A stretch of 64,000 nucleotides of DNA, taken from positions 134,556,105-134,620,104 of the forward strand of contig NC_031769.1 of NCBI RefSeq assembly GCF_001522545.3. The letters are read 5' to 3'. This DNA comes from Parus major (taxonomy: Eukaryota > Chordata > Aves > Passeriformes > Paridae). Below the pieces are notes generated by a model, which saw only the letters and a program-made list of their open reading frames with translations, was not told the DNA's origin and made no database searches. Shown here piece by piece: positions 47,164 to 60,452 of the stretch. The first letter of the stretch is position 1. The number at the start of each line of letters is the position of its first letter. The translations under genes and the position numbers were made by a program.

Positions 47164-50100
47164 AATTCTCTAGAAGTGTGTTCTCTTTATTGACACAGCA
47201 GTAGAAAGCAGACTCAAAAAAATAAAAGGTAATCTACCACATGGTCTGACAAGCCTGTCATTTTGATGACTAAAAGCATTTTATGAAGGAAATAATTTTT
47301 GTAGTTGTTGGCTTTCCTAGAGGGAAAATAAAGCTGTCCACCTTATGTCTTTTAATCAGATGTTACTTAGTGAACTTTGCTAAGCTAGCTACTCAGAATC
47401 TGGCATTCTCTTTCTAATTAAAAATGGTATCCCCCTGAGTTTAGTGGAAGTCTTGTTAAGATTAAATTTTCAACGGTTGTCTGTTTCTGTTGCTGACTGT
47501 ATTTTGGAGAGTGTCAGAATACTTACCATCTTGGAGCAACTATTTGTAGACAGATTTACAGGGAACAGCTGCAGGTAACAATCAATCATATTTGGTTCAG
47601 TGACAGAATTTAATTAGCTGACAACAAAGTGAAATAGGCTATAAAATAAATGAATTGTTATTCGTGTACAGATACATTTCCTTTTTGAGTCTTTATATAA
47701 CACGTAAGAGACAAGTGAAAGATCAGCATATAATGATGATCCATGACTGACTCCAAAATGAGAGGTAGAGGTATCACCCCTCCTCTCTGTCTGTTACCAG
47801 GATGCTTGCTTTGCAATTAGTAATACTCAGCTTCTTTCATCACCAAAATAATCTTTGTTTCTTTATGCTTGGTGCTTTGTCTGACATATGTGCTTTTTCT
47901 ATTGATTTTTACTGTAAGATGGGTCAGTTGGTTACTGATAAATTCATCCTTGATGAATGCAAGATTTGTCTCTGCATGAATGAAGAGTGGTTCAGATATT
48001 TTCCCACAGCTGGAATAGTGACTTAAGAAAGATAATTAAAATAGTGAAATATCAAGTTCTTGGCATTTTACTATCTAGTTGAGTATACACTCCAGTTGGA
48101 TTCTTTGGACTCTCTAAGCATTGGGAAAAGTGATATTCCCTAGAAAACAGCACTCTGAGGAAAAAACAGCTATGATGGGAAAAAATCATACCCATTGTAG
48201 GAAAGGACAAACAAGACTTTACTTTTACATTATGCCCAGAAGACATCAAGTGGAATTAGCCTTCTCTTGGGATGGCGTCAGGGAACAATAGGAAGAATTT
48301 CTTGCTCTATCCAGCACTTCAGTACTGAGTTGAACTTAGCTTTAGCAAATGGTTTTCATGTTCTTCTTTTTCACATGTTGTAATATATAATATATAATAT
48401 TCTAATCTGTTTTTGAGTTATAGATTGCTTTGAAAGTGGCCTTTCTGAATGACTCTTCACAAAGTCAGAACGTCCTGTAGAAAAATCATAATTACATCCT
48501 ACAGAAGGCATGATATGTTTTAGCAAAAAAAGGTCAGTCTCTGCCCCAACAAACCATATTCTGTAGCTCCCACCAAGGCTCGAAATGTATAAGAAAACAT
48601 TAAGTGGTTCAGCCACATCATGTTTCTGGTAATTTTTTTTGTAGTAACACACTGACTAGAGGTAGCGTATTTATGTCTAGAATTCCCTTAACAGAAATAT
48701 GTGCACTATGTCTTTCTTCACATGTGTACAAGCTAATTTCCCAGATGTATTAGCCTTCCTTTGTCACTTCTGTGATACAGTGAAATGCACAATTGCTCTC
48801 TCTGATCATGTAGGGAAGGTCTAGACATGGCCAGTGTGCATATGCTCTAGGAACTACCTTTTCCCAGGTGTATGAAAGATGAGTCAAAGGTCAACATTGA
48901 ACTTGGAGTATAGACAGTTTTACCCGGTGAATATGTACACATACATTTTTGTGGAATGACAAAATGGGTGGGACTTATATATATATATATATATAAAATA
49001 TAATATATATAAAATATACTGGTATTCCATACTTTCATCAGATTTATTTGTGCTTAACTCTCAAAATATATCATATTTCATGCAGTAGATAGACATGACA
49101 CATGGCTCTTGTCTAACTCTCTCAGCATCTAAGATAAAGAAAAAGGAGCATATTTTGTTTGCATTTATCCTGTGCTGCTCATTGGACAATGTTTATGTTC
49201 CACAGTGGCCTCTGCAGCTTAGCATTAGAAGGCAGAGTCCTCAGGTTATTTAAAGACAGCAGGAAAATGGACTTTTTAGAGAAGAAGGTTATATAAAGGT
49301 GAGTTAAAAGTCAGATTTTTGCATTCCTTCTGACCTGCCCCCAGTGATCTGACCGACCACTATTCAAAGAGCACAGCATGTATAGAAAATGTGCTTTTGT
49401 GGAGAAGCAGCCTCAGCCTGCAGCTACTTTTCCTTTCTGAAGAAATTTTTAATGAAATGCTTATTAACCTGAAATGTCTTGGAGAAACTCTTCTGTAACT
49501 AATCTCTTAGCTATTGGCAATACACTGAAAGGGAATTTTTCTCAGTTTTGTTTTTTAATCAATGCTAACAGCATAAGAATAGTTTGCAGGTTTATAACAT
49601 TTATTTAAAACGCCCTTTACTCTCAATTAAAATTTGAAAGAGGAAATAAAAATAAAGTACCTTTTTGTGTGGATATTAGCATCATCAATTTCAGCAGGAA
49701 AGGTTGAAATAGTGGCAAAACAAATTATTTATTAGGTAGAGTAGTCTGGTAACAAGAAAATTCCTGACTTTACTGGTGTTTTGCTATCACTCTTTAGGAC
49801 AGATTGGATTTATCTTGTGGAGCTGAAGGGCAGAAATTTTAGCCCGTCCTTAACAGGCAGTGCAGAAAATGCAGCTCAGGTATTCTATTTTTGGCAGCTT
49901 GCTACTAAAATAAAGGGCCAGGATGATTCTCATATCAAAAGATTATTGAGAATTAACTGAATTTTATTGGCCTGCATTATAGATATATTAGACATGCAGT
50001 TGCAAGATCGGTTACCCTGATTGCACATGCCAGTCAGGTAACTGTAGGCTTAAGTGCCTATTTATATGCAAGGGCAGTTTATCCAATCTACATTGATAAT

Positions 50101-51182
50101 TACAGATAAAACATATATAAATGAAGTTCACAGTTGGGCCTGTGTAAAGCAAGTGAATTTGTATACTAACCCTGTTTGAACATAAGAATTTTGTCCAAAA
50201 CCCACCCCTCCTGCTTCAATTCATACTTTACTTCTTTTTGATTTGTGGAATTATGGAAGTTCATAAAATAATATAAAATGTAAAACAATGCAAATATTCA
50301 CTTATGCTAATAATGATGACTAATATTGAAAATAGGTAAAGTACTGAGGAATACTTAAAATAAGATGTAATAAGACATTTATGAATTTTATTTATAAATA
50401 AGAATTGTTGTGTTTTCTTAACCATATTGCAGTTTTTTTCTGTACTCTGAAATTCACACAGATATACGTGTGAGAAAAAATAACACTGGATAATCATGTA
50501 AGTACAACAGCCGTGAATTTAAGAATATCATTTACCTGTCATTGGAGTATGAGTCTTCCTGTGCATTAAGAATGTACTGTTTCTTAGAAGTTTACATTAG
50601 CTGCATTTAATCTGATCCATTTCTGGGTTTAAGTCTTTGAGAAATGTATGAATATAAAACTCTGTGTACAAACTTAAAGTGTCAGATAAGGGAAAAGTAA
50701 AATAGTATATTGATACATACTGAAAAAGGAGTACACCACTTTGGGTACAGCCTCATGGGGTTCAGACTTTCCCAGTGGAAGTCAGGATATTATTTCCTTT
50801 CAGAATTCAACTAAATGATGCAGTGTCAAGACCAAAGATCAATGTTGTCAGCTTTATTTGTCTGCAGCTGAAGTACAATTTCTGAAACAAAAATTTGTGA
50901 AGTGATATTGACCTATAGAGAAGGTCATCTAGATATTGAATGTGGTAATTTTACCAGGCTAAGTCTAAGAAAATATAAAGGGAACCAGAGTAAATGGATT
51001 GCACCATAGCTACAGAAACCTTTTTTTCATGATAGAGATTAAAAGTGTTTCAGGAGTCAATCAGAGGTGGACCAATATCTGTCTTGGGAACTGGCATACA
51101 TGATCACCATCTGGGAGAGATTGAAAACAACATATTTGTTTCTCTCTGGTAAAAAAGTGTGCTTTTTCCTACTTGTATCCAG
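47164..51182. other. AT-rich unique sequence
   Basis: About 4 kb without gene or recognised transposon. (TA)n patches occur at 48385-48402 and 48976-49015. 47560-47700 and 49880-50000 are TAAT-rich and of mixed complexity, possible regulatory elements that would need a comparison with other birds. Confidence 0.4.
48976..49015 (+). repeat. (TA)n microsatellite
   Basis: TATATATATATATATATATA followed by AAAATATAATATATATAAAA. Confidence 0.9.
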
Positions 51183-51560
51183 AAATCACAGAATCACAGA
51201 ATCACTAGTTTGGAAGAGACCTTCAAGATCACTGGGTCCAACCCATGCCCTGACACCTCAAATAAGCCATGGTACCGAGTGCCACATCCAGCCTTTTTTT
51301 AAACACAGCCAGGGATGGTGACTCCACCACCTCCCCAGGAAAACCATTCCAATACTTTACCACCCTTTCTTTAAAAAAAATTTTCCTAATATCCAACTTA
51401 TATTACCCTTGGTGCTGCTTAAGACTGTGTCCTCTAGTTCTGTCGGTTGTTGCCTGGTGAAAGAGACTAGCCCCCACCAGACCTTTCAGGAAGTTGTGAA
51501 GAGTGATAAAGTCACCTCTGAGTCCTCTTTTCTCCAGGCTAAATAATTATTTACTCTAAC
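51183..51560 (-). mobile_element. CR1 LINE fragment, 3' end, minus strand
   Basis: Opens with the reversed tail 'aaatcacagaatcacagaatcac', then 'agtttggaagagaccttcaagatcactgggtccaacccatg', 'ccatggtaccgagtgccacatccagcc', 'agggatggtgactccaccacctccccag', 'tcctaatatccaacttatat', 'gtcctctagttctgtc', and 'agtcctcttttctccaggctaaa'. An intact 3' terminus with about 360 bp of body makes this one of the better-preserved and probably younger CR1 copies here. Confidence 0.95.
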
Positions 51561-54381
51561 TTTCTCCATCTAATTAGTCAGATTTAAAATGTCCCTTCCT
51601 TTTAATAATGTGCTTTCCTTGGGGTTTTAATCATATATACAAAATTTTTTCTCTCTGTTAGTGGGGTAAAATGTTATGTTCAAACTTTAGCAGACGGGGA
51701 GAAAAGTAACTAGCACCCTTCTTAATCGATGGGGAAATTCTCTTTCACTTCAGCAGCAGCTGGATCAAGCTCATGAACAAGTTTTATTCTCTGTGTCCAT
51801 TTTTCATTAAGAGTGCTTGGTGTTTCTGCCCTTGAAAATTCTAGTATATTTTAATTTCATATGACTGAATAGTGCTGGAGCTGGTGGGTAGTTTGATAAA
51901 GAGTGAGTAGAGGATGGCCTGCCTACCACTGCAGGGATCAGCAGAAAGCAGAGGCCAGTAATTTTGACTATGCTGCTTGGAGGAAGTTGTCCAGCACTGG
52001 CAAAACTGATGGTGTCTGGTGGAGATGTTTTAAGGCAGTCACCCCTAAAAGCTCTCAACCTGGCAGCCCCCAACTTCCAGAAGGTCCTTGGCATGGGAGT
52101 CTGGAAGATATAGAAGCCCAAGGTCAGGCACAGCTGTGAGATCTGAGTGCCTGGTTAAGGAAGCCCAGCCTGCTCACTGCCCAGGGTCAGTGCAAGCGTG
52201 TCTGTGTCTGTCTCTGAGTGTGCTCTCCCAATGAGTTCTGAACTTTCTTCACATCTGCTTTAGTGGGTTATTCTCACTGAAAATAGAGAGTACCTTGTAC
52301 CTGTTTATTCCTTGAGCAACAGTGATAAAGGGATAGAATGATAGGCACCTAAGGTCTCTAAAACAAGGACAGCAGGTTTTTATTTGCAAGAAGAAATTTG
52401 AAAGTGAAAGAAATTTAACCAGTGTTCCCCAAATTACTGCCTACAGAGATTTTCCTATTTTCTTCCTTTTTTATTGTCTTCTAACCTCAGCATCTAGTAA
52501 TATGATTATTCCAAAATTCCAGTAATCAATGAGAGTAAGGTAACAGATTTTCTCTCCTCCATCAGAATTGAGTGATAGGTTGAAAATATCACTGGAAGGT
52601 TGACAAGGCCCCAAACAATTTTCCCAAAGTGTTTTGCACTTTGTAACTCAGCAGATTTGATAACAACCTAATTAAAAGAAGCTGAAGAAACAAGCGGCTG
52701 AATTAGGAAATGAAATTGTAAGTCTAAGTTTTGCAGTTCTCTGTTCAGCTGAAACAATTTGTTCATAATTTCTTAAGTTTGTTTTCTACAGGACTGGATA
52801 TTACTGAAATTTTAGAACTGTCCCTCAAACTCCTACAAAAAGCTTTTTTCTTTCCTTTTTTTTCTTAAACAAAAGTTCCCAGTATTTAATGGTTTTCAGT
52901 ATTATGTGAAAGAACTTACCTGAATGTCTTAATAATTAAATGAAATCTTAAGTGCTGGTTTCACAAAGAAATTATCTTGTGTCTTACACTATGCTGAGTT
53001 AATTATATTCTAAATCATCACATTCTTTCATAAATTTGCATTTAATAATTCCAGGGAAAAACATTTTCAAAAGGTTTTCAGGATAAAGAAATCTATGTTT
53101 GACTAAGTGTAATAATGTAACTCCCAAAGGAGCAAACTCAGATATATGTATTGACATCTGGATACTTGTGAGAATTACTTTGATATCAGAAACTATATGA
53201 CTTTTATGAGATTTGTGGTATGGTCTCAGATTTCCATGGAATTTTTTTTCTTCCAGTATCTTCAATAACTGATATAATATATATATATATATTTTAAAAA
53301 ATATTTTTCTTTGCAATATTGTGCATGAATGCTTTTATTAATCAAACACATCAAAAATATGTTTACTCTAAGATTGTAAGATTTAGAGGTAGTATTAGCA
53401 ACAGCTGATAAATTTGGACTTCTTAGGAAATTATTGCCATTTGTCTTGTATATCTGTGATTGAACAATGGAAAGTGAAAAATTATCTTTTCAATGTTTTC
53501 TAATATTGGTTTAACTGGCATTCACCTAGGAAAGAGTTTGGGGACTTTGAGATAAATTTCAAAAACCTAAGAGGTAATTATATTTAGTTTTGCATTATAT
53601 TTGAAAAAAAATCAGACATAAAGCCTTGTTTTTAGTTAATAATCCATTTTTATTGATTAGAAGAAGAAAGGAAGGGATAGAAAATGCTTGATATTCACCA
53701 TACATATGAATCCTCAAAAGGAGGATCACACTAAAAAACAGTCTTAAAAATCCCTCAGAAATACTCCACGAATAAGACAGTCTACACTGAAAAGGTCAGA
53801 AGTAATTACCAACACTTTTTTTTTACCTCATTATAAACAATAATACAAATACAATTATATAATAGCCTATAATAATGGATAGACACTACCAGAAGTAGCA
53901 GGTAGGGCAACTCAGTATTTTGTGTGAGAGTTTGGAGGATGCAGTAGTTATGGATCAGGCATTTAATTATTTGGTATTCTAGGCATGAAGAGGGCTGTAA
54001 TGCAGTGTTTAATCTGCATATGAAATTATTCAGTATCTGCTAATGTCACCTGAAGAAGGAATGAATTTTGTCCCTGGTTGAATGAGAAGAGCAATCTATA
54101 TGACTTCAGAGTGCAGAGAAAATTAAAACAAGTTCTACCCTTTATTAACAATCAAACACTTAACAAAATGCACCTTCTAAATAGCAGGTTGTGGACAATA
54201 TTGCATGATTGAGGCTGTTTGCTTACATTTCAGGACCGAATGACAGATGGAAGGAAAACAGGCTAGACGCAAACAAGACAATTCTGTAAATCTCTCTGAG
54301 CCATGTCTTTCAAAGTAGTTAAAAAAGGTTCATATGTCCAGTTTTCAAAGATGACCCTGGCCCTCTTTCTCACAAAGAAAT
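51561..54381. other. Unique sequence including an unclassified GC-richer block
   Basis: No gene was recognised. 51880-52240 is noticeably GC-richer, with opposing open frames (51807-52121 minus, 51903-52139 plus) that have no assignable domain. It could be an old retroviral or repeat piece, or unique DNA. A (TA)n patch with T/A runs lies at 53274-53310. Confidence 0.4.
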
Positions 54382-54603
54382 GCCATCAAGTTGCACCAGA
54401 GGAGGTTTGTATTGGATATGTCAAGCATTGGAACAGGCTGCCCAGGTCACTGCTTGAGTCACCATCCTTGGAGTTAATTAAGATGTGCATAGCTGTGACA
54501 ATTAAGGACATGGTTTAGTGTGAACTTCACAGTGTTAGGCTAATGTTTGGACTCAGTGATCTTAAAGGTCTTTTCCAATCTAAATGATGCTATGGTTTTT
54601 CAT
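54382..54603 (+). mobile_element. CR1 LINE fragment, 3' end with internal deletion
   Basis: Plus strand. 'atgccatcaagttgcaccagaggaggtttgtattggatat' joins directly to 'gtcaagcattggaacaggctgcccagg', missing the 40 bp or so that normally lies between (compare 25290-25335). Then come 'tgcttgagtcaccatccttggag', 'ggacatggtttagtgtgaacttcacagtgttagg', 'gactcagtgatcttaaaggtcttttccaatctaaatgatgctatg'. It is the same subfamily as 36980-37918. Confidence 0.9.
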
Positions 54604-54904
54604 GTTTACTTGTTCTTGTAACATTAAGCCTCTGAATATGAAATTATGGTACCTAAGTGATATAGCTGCAAAAATAATACTGAAGTACTTACATATTTGG
54701 AGGATCTTGATTCAGGATCCTTTAAAGATGCTATCAAAATTCTAAATGAAATCCCTAAGAAACAAAGCTTTTAAATGAATGCTAAATTGTATCCACTGCC
54801 ATGCATGAATTTTAAAAGGTGTTATTCAGCATAGAATCTAAATTTTGCATTATCTGTGTGTCAAGAACAGGATGAAAGAAGAATAGTATGGTTGGAACAT
54901 GAAG

Positions 54905-55066
54905 CCCAGAGGATTTGTGGGTTCTCCATTCTTGGAGGTGTTTAAAAGCTGTCTGGACACTGTCCTGGACATCCTGCTCTAGATGACGCTGCTTGTTAAG
55001 GGGGCCAGAACAGAGGACCTCCAGAGGTTTGTTCCAACCCTTTTTATACTGTGATTCTTAGATTCT
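54905..55066 (+). mobile_element. CR1 LINE fragment, 3' end
   Basis: Plus strand: 'gaagcccagaggatttgtgggttctccattcttggaggtgtttaaaagctgtctggacactgtcctgg', 'tgctctagatgacgctgcttgttaaggggg', 'gacctccagaggtttgttccaaccc', tail 'actgtgattcttagattct'. The 'gctctag..gctgcttg' version is a different CR1 subfamily from the copy 300 bp upstream, so this is an independent insertion. Confidence 0.9.
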
Positions 55067-55622
55067 CTACGCAAAAAATTTGGAAAGAGACAAGAATAGG
55101 AAACACTGATGACAGGATTTTTGAACACTGCTGATGTGTGGGTGATGTAAATATACATTTGTGTGCCTTTTGTTTGGATATCCAATTTCAAGACTGTGCG
55201 ACGTGTGAGTAACCTACTTCTGTCAGGTGTGGTAGGTGTGCCATGGGGTAGAGTGCACTAGGAGAACTAGGGAAGAAAGTCATAATTTTGTGTCAGTCAG
55301 GATCCTGTCTGTCAGGCAAGGAACAGTCTAGTCACCTGTGACAGGTAGGACCTAATTGCTCTTTATCTATCCCCTCTATACAGTTTTATATTAAACTTTG
55401 TTCAATAAAGTAATAAGCTGAACAGTAGAGAAGGCTATAGAAGGCCACTCTCTTGTAGGTGTGAATGACATCAATTCTCTCCTGAGAGATCTAAGTATTA
55501 AAGATGACCTGGACTTGGTATGGAGCCAGCATCTCCTGGTGACCATGGAAATGCGGCATGTCAGGGTTGGAGAGCAATATTATAGCAACAGAAATCTAAG
55601 TTAAATACTTTAGAAGTTATTC
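55067..55622. other. Unique sequence
   Basis: No gene or recognised repeat between the CR1 and the next LTR. The CTGTCAGG and GTGACAGG words repeat loosely at 55218-55350. Confidence 0.35.
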
Positions 55623-56106
55623 TGTGGTTGTGGTGTGACCTCAGTGAGCAACTCTGTGCCACACAGCCACTTGTTCACTCATCCATGGTGGGATGGGGGA
55701 GAAAAATCAGAAGGGTAAAAGTGAGAAAACTCAAGGATTGAGATAAAGAGTGTAATATGCAAAACAAAAGCTCCACACAAAAGCAAGAAAAACAAGGAAT
55801 TCACTGACAACTATCTCCAGAAAAGTAAAGCTCTGTCATATATAATTGTGACTTAGGAAGACAAACTCTTTAACTCTGATATTTCCTCCATTTCTCTTTC
55901 TTCCCCAGAGCTGTGTCTCCTCTCAAACCCTAGTGCACCACCAGCCTGCTCACTAGTGAGGTGATGTGAGAAACAGAAAAGTCTATGATGCTCTGTAAGC
56001 ACTGTAAAGCAATAATTAAAACATTGGTGTGTTATCAACATTGTCATTCTCCAGAATATCCTAGATACTATGAAGAAGTTTAACTTTACAAGGAAAACCA
56101 GTATAT
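55623..56106 (-). mobile_element. Solo LTR of an endogenous retrovirus (family A)
   Basis: A minus-strand copy of the family at 8166-8668 and 43662-44136. On the plus strand: start TGTGGTTGTGGTGTGACC, 'ggtgggatgggggagaaaaatcagaagggtaaaagtgagaaaactc', 'caaaacaaaagctccacacaaaagcaag', 'caaggaattcactgacaac', 'taggaagacaaactctt', 'agctgtgtctcctctc', 'gtgatgtgagaaacagaaaag' and 'ctagatactatgaagaagtttaac'. A small deletion removes the 'gctgaccc' block. Both ends are readable but no target duplication is legible. No viral genes flank it. A minus frame at 55853-56182 is a shadow. Confidence 0.9.
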
Positions 56107-59100
56107 CTACAAAATGTATTGCTATCTTTTTTATTTCTACTGCTATTGCTATTTCTATTTCTATTACTATTTTTAAAGTCACTGAAAGTTACTGATTTGA
56201 GTAGTCTTGTAAGATGCAGCAGGAAAGAGAAAATGCAAAATCTGTTTTCAAGGGTTTTTTTTAATTGTTTTATCTGAATTCTTTATCTGACTACTTGACA
56301 TGTTTGTTTCTGTATCTCTGTTTAAAACACACTTCTAGTTCATATTGTAATTAAACATTGCTGCTAAAAGATTTTAAATAGTTTTTATACTTACCTCAAG
56401 AAAATGACATAGTTAGTCATTGTTCAGAGCACTCATAGAGTCCTATCACTTTATATAAGTATGAGAGGATCACCAATAGTGCAAAGAGATTGCACGCATT
56501 AGACAAGGATTCAGATACGTGGGAATGTTATGGGATCACTTTTCATGCCTTTAATTATACATCTAGAACTCAAGGCAGACAGACTTTAAGCAGTAAATAT
56601 TATAAGCACCTTAGAAACAACCAGAAAAAACAAAACAAACAAAAGGGATAAAAAGGTTTCCTGTTTGAGGCTGTGACTTGAGGCCTTTGGTTCAGTTAAC
56701 ATTTTACATGTGTATGTGCTTTTGGTTTTCCCCGCCAAAATATTGCATTCTTCCTTTTAAAATAATCCTGGATTAATTTTTGTTGAGTTGTTTTGAGGGG
56801 TTTTATTAGGGGTCATGTTACCCATTTTACTGAGTCTAACTTTAAAGTTCTGTTAGGATGTAAACTTGGAATGGTTTGGAATATTTATTTTGGTTGAAAT
56901 AGTATTGTCATTATAATACTGACACTGCTTCTTTATTGTTGCAAAACATTGTAGGGCAATGCAGCAGAGAATGGACCAGGATCGTGTTACTTTAAACTAC
57001 TTAAAACTAACAATTGGCTTCAACTTTAAAAGAGAATTGTGGCATGATATGTCTGCTGCAAATAAACCAGATTTTACCTTGGTTTAACATCATATTTAAT
57101 TAGAACTTTTGGCTCATTATTTCTGTAAAAAAAAACTAGAGATAGTAGAATGTAAGAAAGGAATTTTTGACTTTTCTACTTTTGCTTCATAAGATATTGG
57201 TAGTAAGTATAGTAGCTTAGGTGAAAATAATACAAATAATTCAAGAAAGATCTTCATAAATTCCAGAAACAATTTAAAAAGCGAACAATGAAAAATAGAC
57301 CGTGCAGGGAAATTTTATTGTTTGTAACTACTTGAAAAAAAAAAAATGCTATAGTTAGTATTTCTGACAGTTTAACATATTCATAAGTTCTCCATAAACA
57401 GCTACATATATTTCTTCATATACAGTTTTGGTTTTCCATAAATATATTTCTTCTTTAGTATAAGAGATAATGTCACTATCTAATATACTTTTTACATACT
57501 GGGTTCACTAATCGCATCTAACCTGCATACCTTGGCTTATAGTTCTTTCTTGCTTTTTTTCTTTTTCTAGCCATTGGACAAAGAGATGGCCTCTATCTTA
57601 TCTAACCTCTTTGCATTTGCTGTGTGTGAAAGTTTCATGCATGTATCAGCCTACTGACATCTTACAAACTAGACAAGCTACAAGTTTCCTTCACTCAAAA
57701 GGTCAGAAATAAAAGCAAGCAAACTCTGAAGAATATCTAAATACCATTTAATTCCCTGCTCCTTTTCAGTTTTGAGTTATATTTAGTTTCCAGTCACCAG
57801 TCAAGGGGAGATTTTCTAAGTACTGAGCAAGTAAAATACTGAAAATATTTTTTGGTAGTTGTGCATTGCTTAGTCGGTATCACTCTCCTGCCCTTCTGAT
57901 AAGCCTCAGGGCAAGAACATGTCTGTCTCCTGTTCCCTGTATCTCTACAAATTACTTGGCAGCTTGTGATCACCTAACTGTGAAGTAATATTGTACCAGT
58001 GTAGGCCTCTGTCAGACACAAGTTCAGCGTATTGCTCTCAACTGGAAAAGCTTTCAGCAATCAGTATATAGTAGTACATCATGGATTAGAACATTTTCAT
58101 TTAATACCAGTTTGAGTGATTGCTTCAGCCGTTTCTTTAGGTTTATTTTGAGGCCTGTTCTCAAAAATTTCTTACTGTAGCTATCCTCTCATGTTTCTTA
58201 TGGCAATTAAGGACAATATGTCTTTTAACATATAAAATACTTTGCATAAAGCTGTTCAATATATCTTAATAAAAATAAACTTGAAATTACTGTCATGCAA
58301 GCAGTTCATTATTTAAAATTGATGGCTAGGTATTTTAAAACAGATCAATTAAAAAAAATAAACTGTTGTCAAGAAATACTGCAGAAGATCATTTGCCTCA
58401 TGTTGTCATGTAGACAAAGAGCAGGTCTTACTCCTTTACAGAGATGATACATGAAAAGTAAATATTCAGCTAAATTCTCCCATAATAGTCCTGGAAATAG
58501 TAACTTATCTGAAAAAATAAACATGGATTTTAATTTTTATTTTAATTGCTTTGATTTTAATACTATCATACACTTTTTAAAAGTAAGGATTTGGAAAGGG
58601 TAGGGAAGAATGTGTGAAGGGATGGAGATAAACAAAAAGGCAGAAATTAAAATTGCCAGGAGAGATCGATGTGCTCAGGAAATGGATTTACACTAATGTC
58701 ATGCTTTTCAGTATGGTATGAATTAGTGTATCAGTCTTTATTCTACTTTTTATATATGTCAGATTAAGTTACTGGTTTTCTGCACGTTAACTGAAAAGAA
58801 GGATTCATTTTATACAGCCAACAGAAAGTAAGAAGAAGCACTATTTCCTGTATTAAAACCTATATTGTGTATTTTGTTATCAGAAGGAAAACTGGGAAGC
58901 AAAACATTAAAATTATCTTCTGATGAAATATATCCTATCATTTTTATGTATGGAATATTTTTTTAATTGTTTGCTTACTTTTAACACATTTCTGATGTTT
59001 CCAAGTTACAGATTCCATGCTTGACCTTTCTTCACTGAAATTTAGAAAAAAATTACTTACAATTAATCCAGTTTGTGGCATACAAGAAAAAATGTGTGTG

Positions 59101-59262
59101 TTATTATTTTCATAATTATTTTTTATTCAGTTAATTGCCTAAATTTCATTGTTAAGTACGGATGGAGATCAAGGGTTTAATGTTGAGCTAAGATGGAGAG
59201 ATTCATTTGACTGGGTTCTCATTTTAATTAATATTTCCAAAAGACTGTGGCAGTAGGAAATC
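56107..59262. other. AT-rich unique sequence
   Basis: About 3 kb without gene or recognised transposon. A (CTATTT)n/(TGCTAT)n patch runs at 56134-56170. A strong minus-strand donor-like site (reverse of 'acttacctcaag') lies at 56391-56401, with no matching exon. Confidence 0.4.
56134..56170 (+). repeat. (CTATTT)n-type microsatellite
   Basis: Imperfect CTATTT / CTATTG / CTACTG hexamers. Confidence 0.8.
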
Positions 59263-59588
59263 TGTTGCTCTATTGGGAACAGCGAGAAGAATGACACAGA
59301 ATCTCTTGTGGAGTCGAACTGGAGAATTTCTCTCGGTTTATTACCTCGGGTCTTCTTTATAGACTGATATGTGAAAAGTACAGAAAACTCTTACTGGTTA
59401 GTAAACTAACACATCACCATCATTGGTCAGTGGGGTTCACCACCCCTCAACCTTCTCTTGCAAAAAACAAGGAACAGACAAACAGCACCTGCAAGGCTGT
59501 TTTCTGTCTCTGAGGATTGTTTTAATTCTTCCTTATAATTTCCCAGTCCACTTTCTTATTCCACAGGCACTATGCTGCCTGCTTCACA
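59263..59588 (-). mobile_element. Solo LTR, minus strand, ASLV-like layout (family D)
   Basis: Plus-strand limits TGTTGCTC...GCTTCACA. Read on the minus strand it starts TGTGAAGC, a compact U3 carries an inverted CCAAT box near 59423, then TATAAAG (about 59358) and AATAAA (about 59341) only about 12 bp further on. Placing AATAAA between TATA box and cap site is the layout of avian sarcoma-leukosis-type LTRs with a short R, so a class II retrovirus is likely. The total of about 326 bp fits. No target duplication was legible and no viral genes adjoin. Confidence 0.8.
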
Positions 59589-60452
59589 GTTAACATCCAT
59601 AGAAATCCAAAATAAATTGTAGACAAAACCAATTAGCAAAAATAATTTAATTAACTAAAATAATGTCAGGTCTTGTCTTGATCTGGTTACCAAAAGAAAA
59701 ATTTTAATGCATACCCTATTAAGCATCTCTGGAGCAAGTAGAGATTTTATTCTATCTTAATTGCAGGTTCTAAAGTTGGAGTAGGTTATAATGAATTTCT
59801 GAGAAGACAGTAAAGCATTCACTTTTAAAGCATTTAATGCACTTCTTTACAATTATATGTAAAGTTTTGAAGTCTGATATAATAAAGTTGATGTGATGCA
59901 ATTTTTTTGATCCACCCAGTTTTAAGACAATTATCAGAAAACATCTGTAAATGAGATGTTTAATTTGAGCTGTGTTGATTTATTGAGTCATGAACTGCAT
60001 AATTATAACATTGTACAGAGCCATACACATTTGAAACTGTGTTTCTGCAAAAAAAAAAATTCTGCATTCTTGAGTCTCCCTTTCCTTTGCCTCAGATGCT
60101 GAACTACAGATTTTTGAGTAAAAGGTTCTTGGAATTGCAAAGAAGAAGTTCTATCATCAGTTTAGCTGGAGCTTCAACTCAGATATTTTAAGTTTTCTGA
60201 AAATTTTGAAATCAGTAACATTTACAGAAAACCAGCCTGTGTCTTCTAATAAATGTTCTGTGTTTTTTATAGACATCTCTGATTTCCATTCCTGCAGTTT
60301 TTGATTCAGTGAGTTGCAAGAGCACCCTGTAAATGCTATCATCCTCTTTCAGTCATTGGTCGTATTAGATCTAGTGCCTATACTTCTATTTAAATCCTAA
60401 TAATTTCTTTCCATTCAGTGGATTTTAGGGACTTAAAGATCCCATTTGCCTA
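59589..60452. other. AT-rich unique sequence
   Basis: No gene or recognised repeat. Confidence 0.4.
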
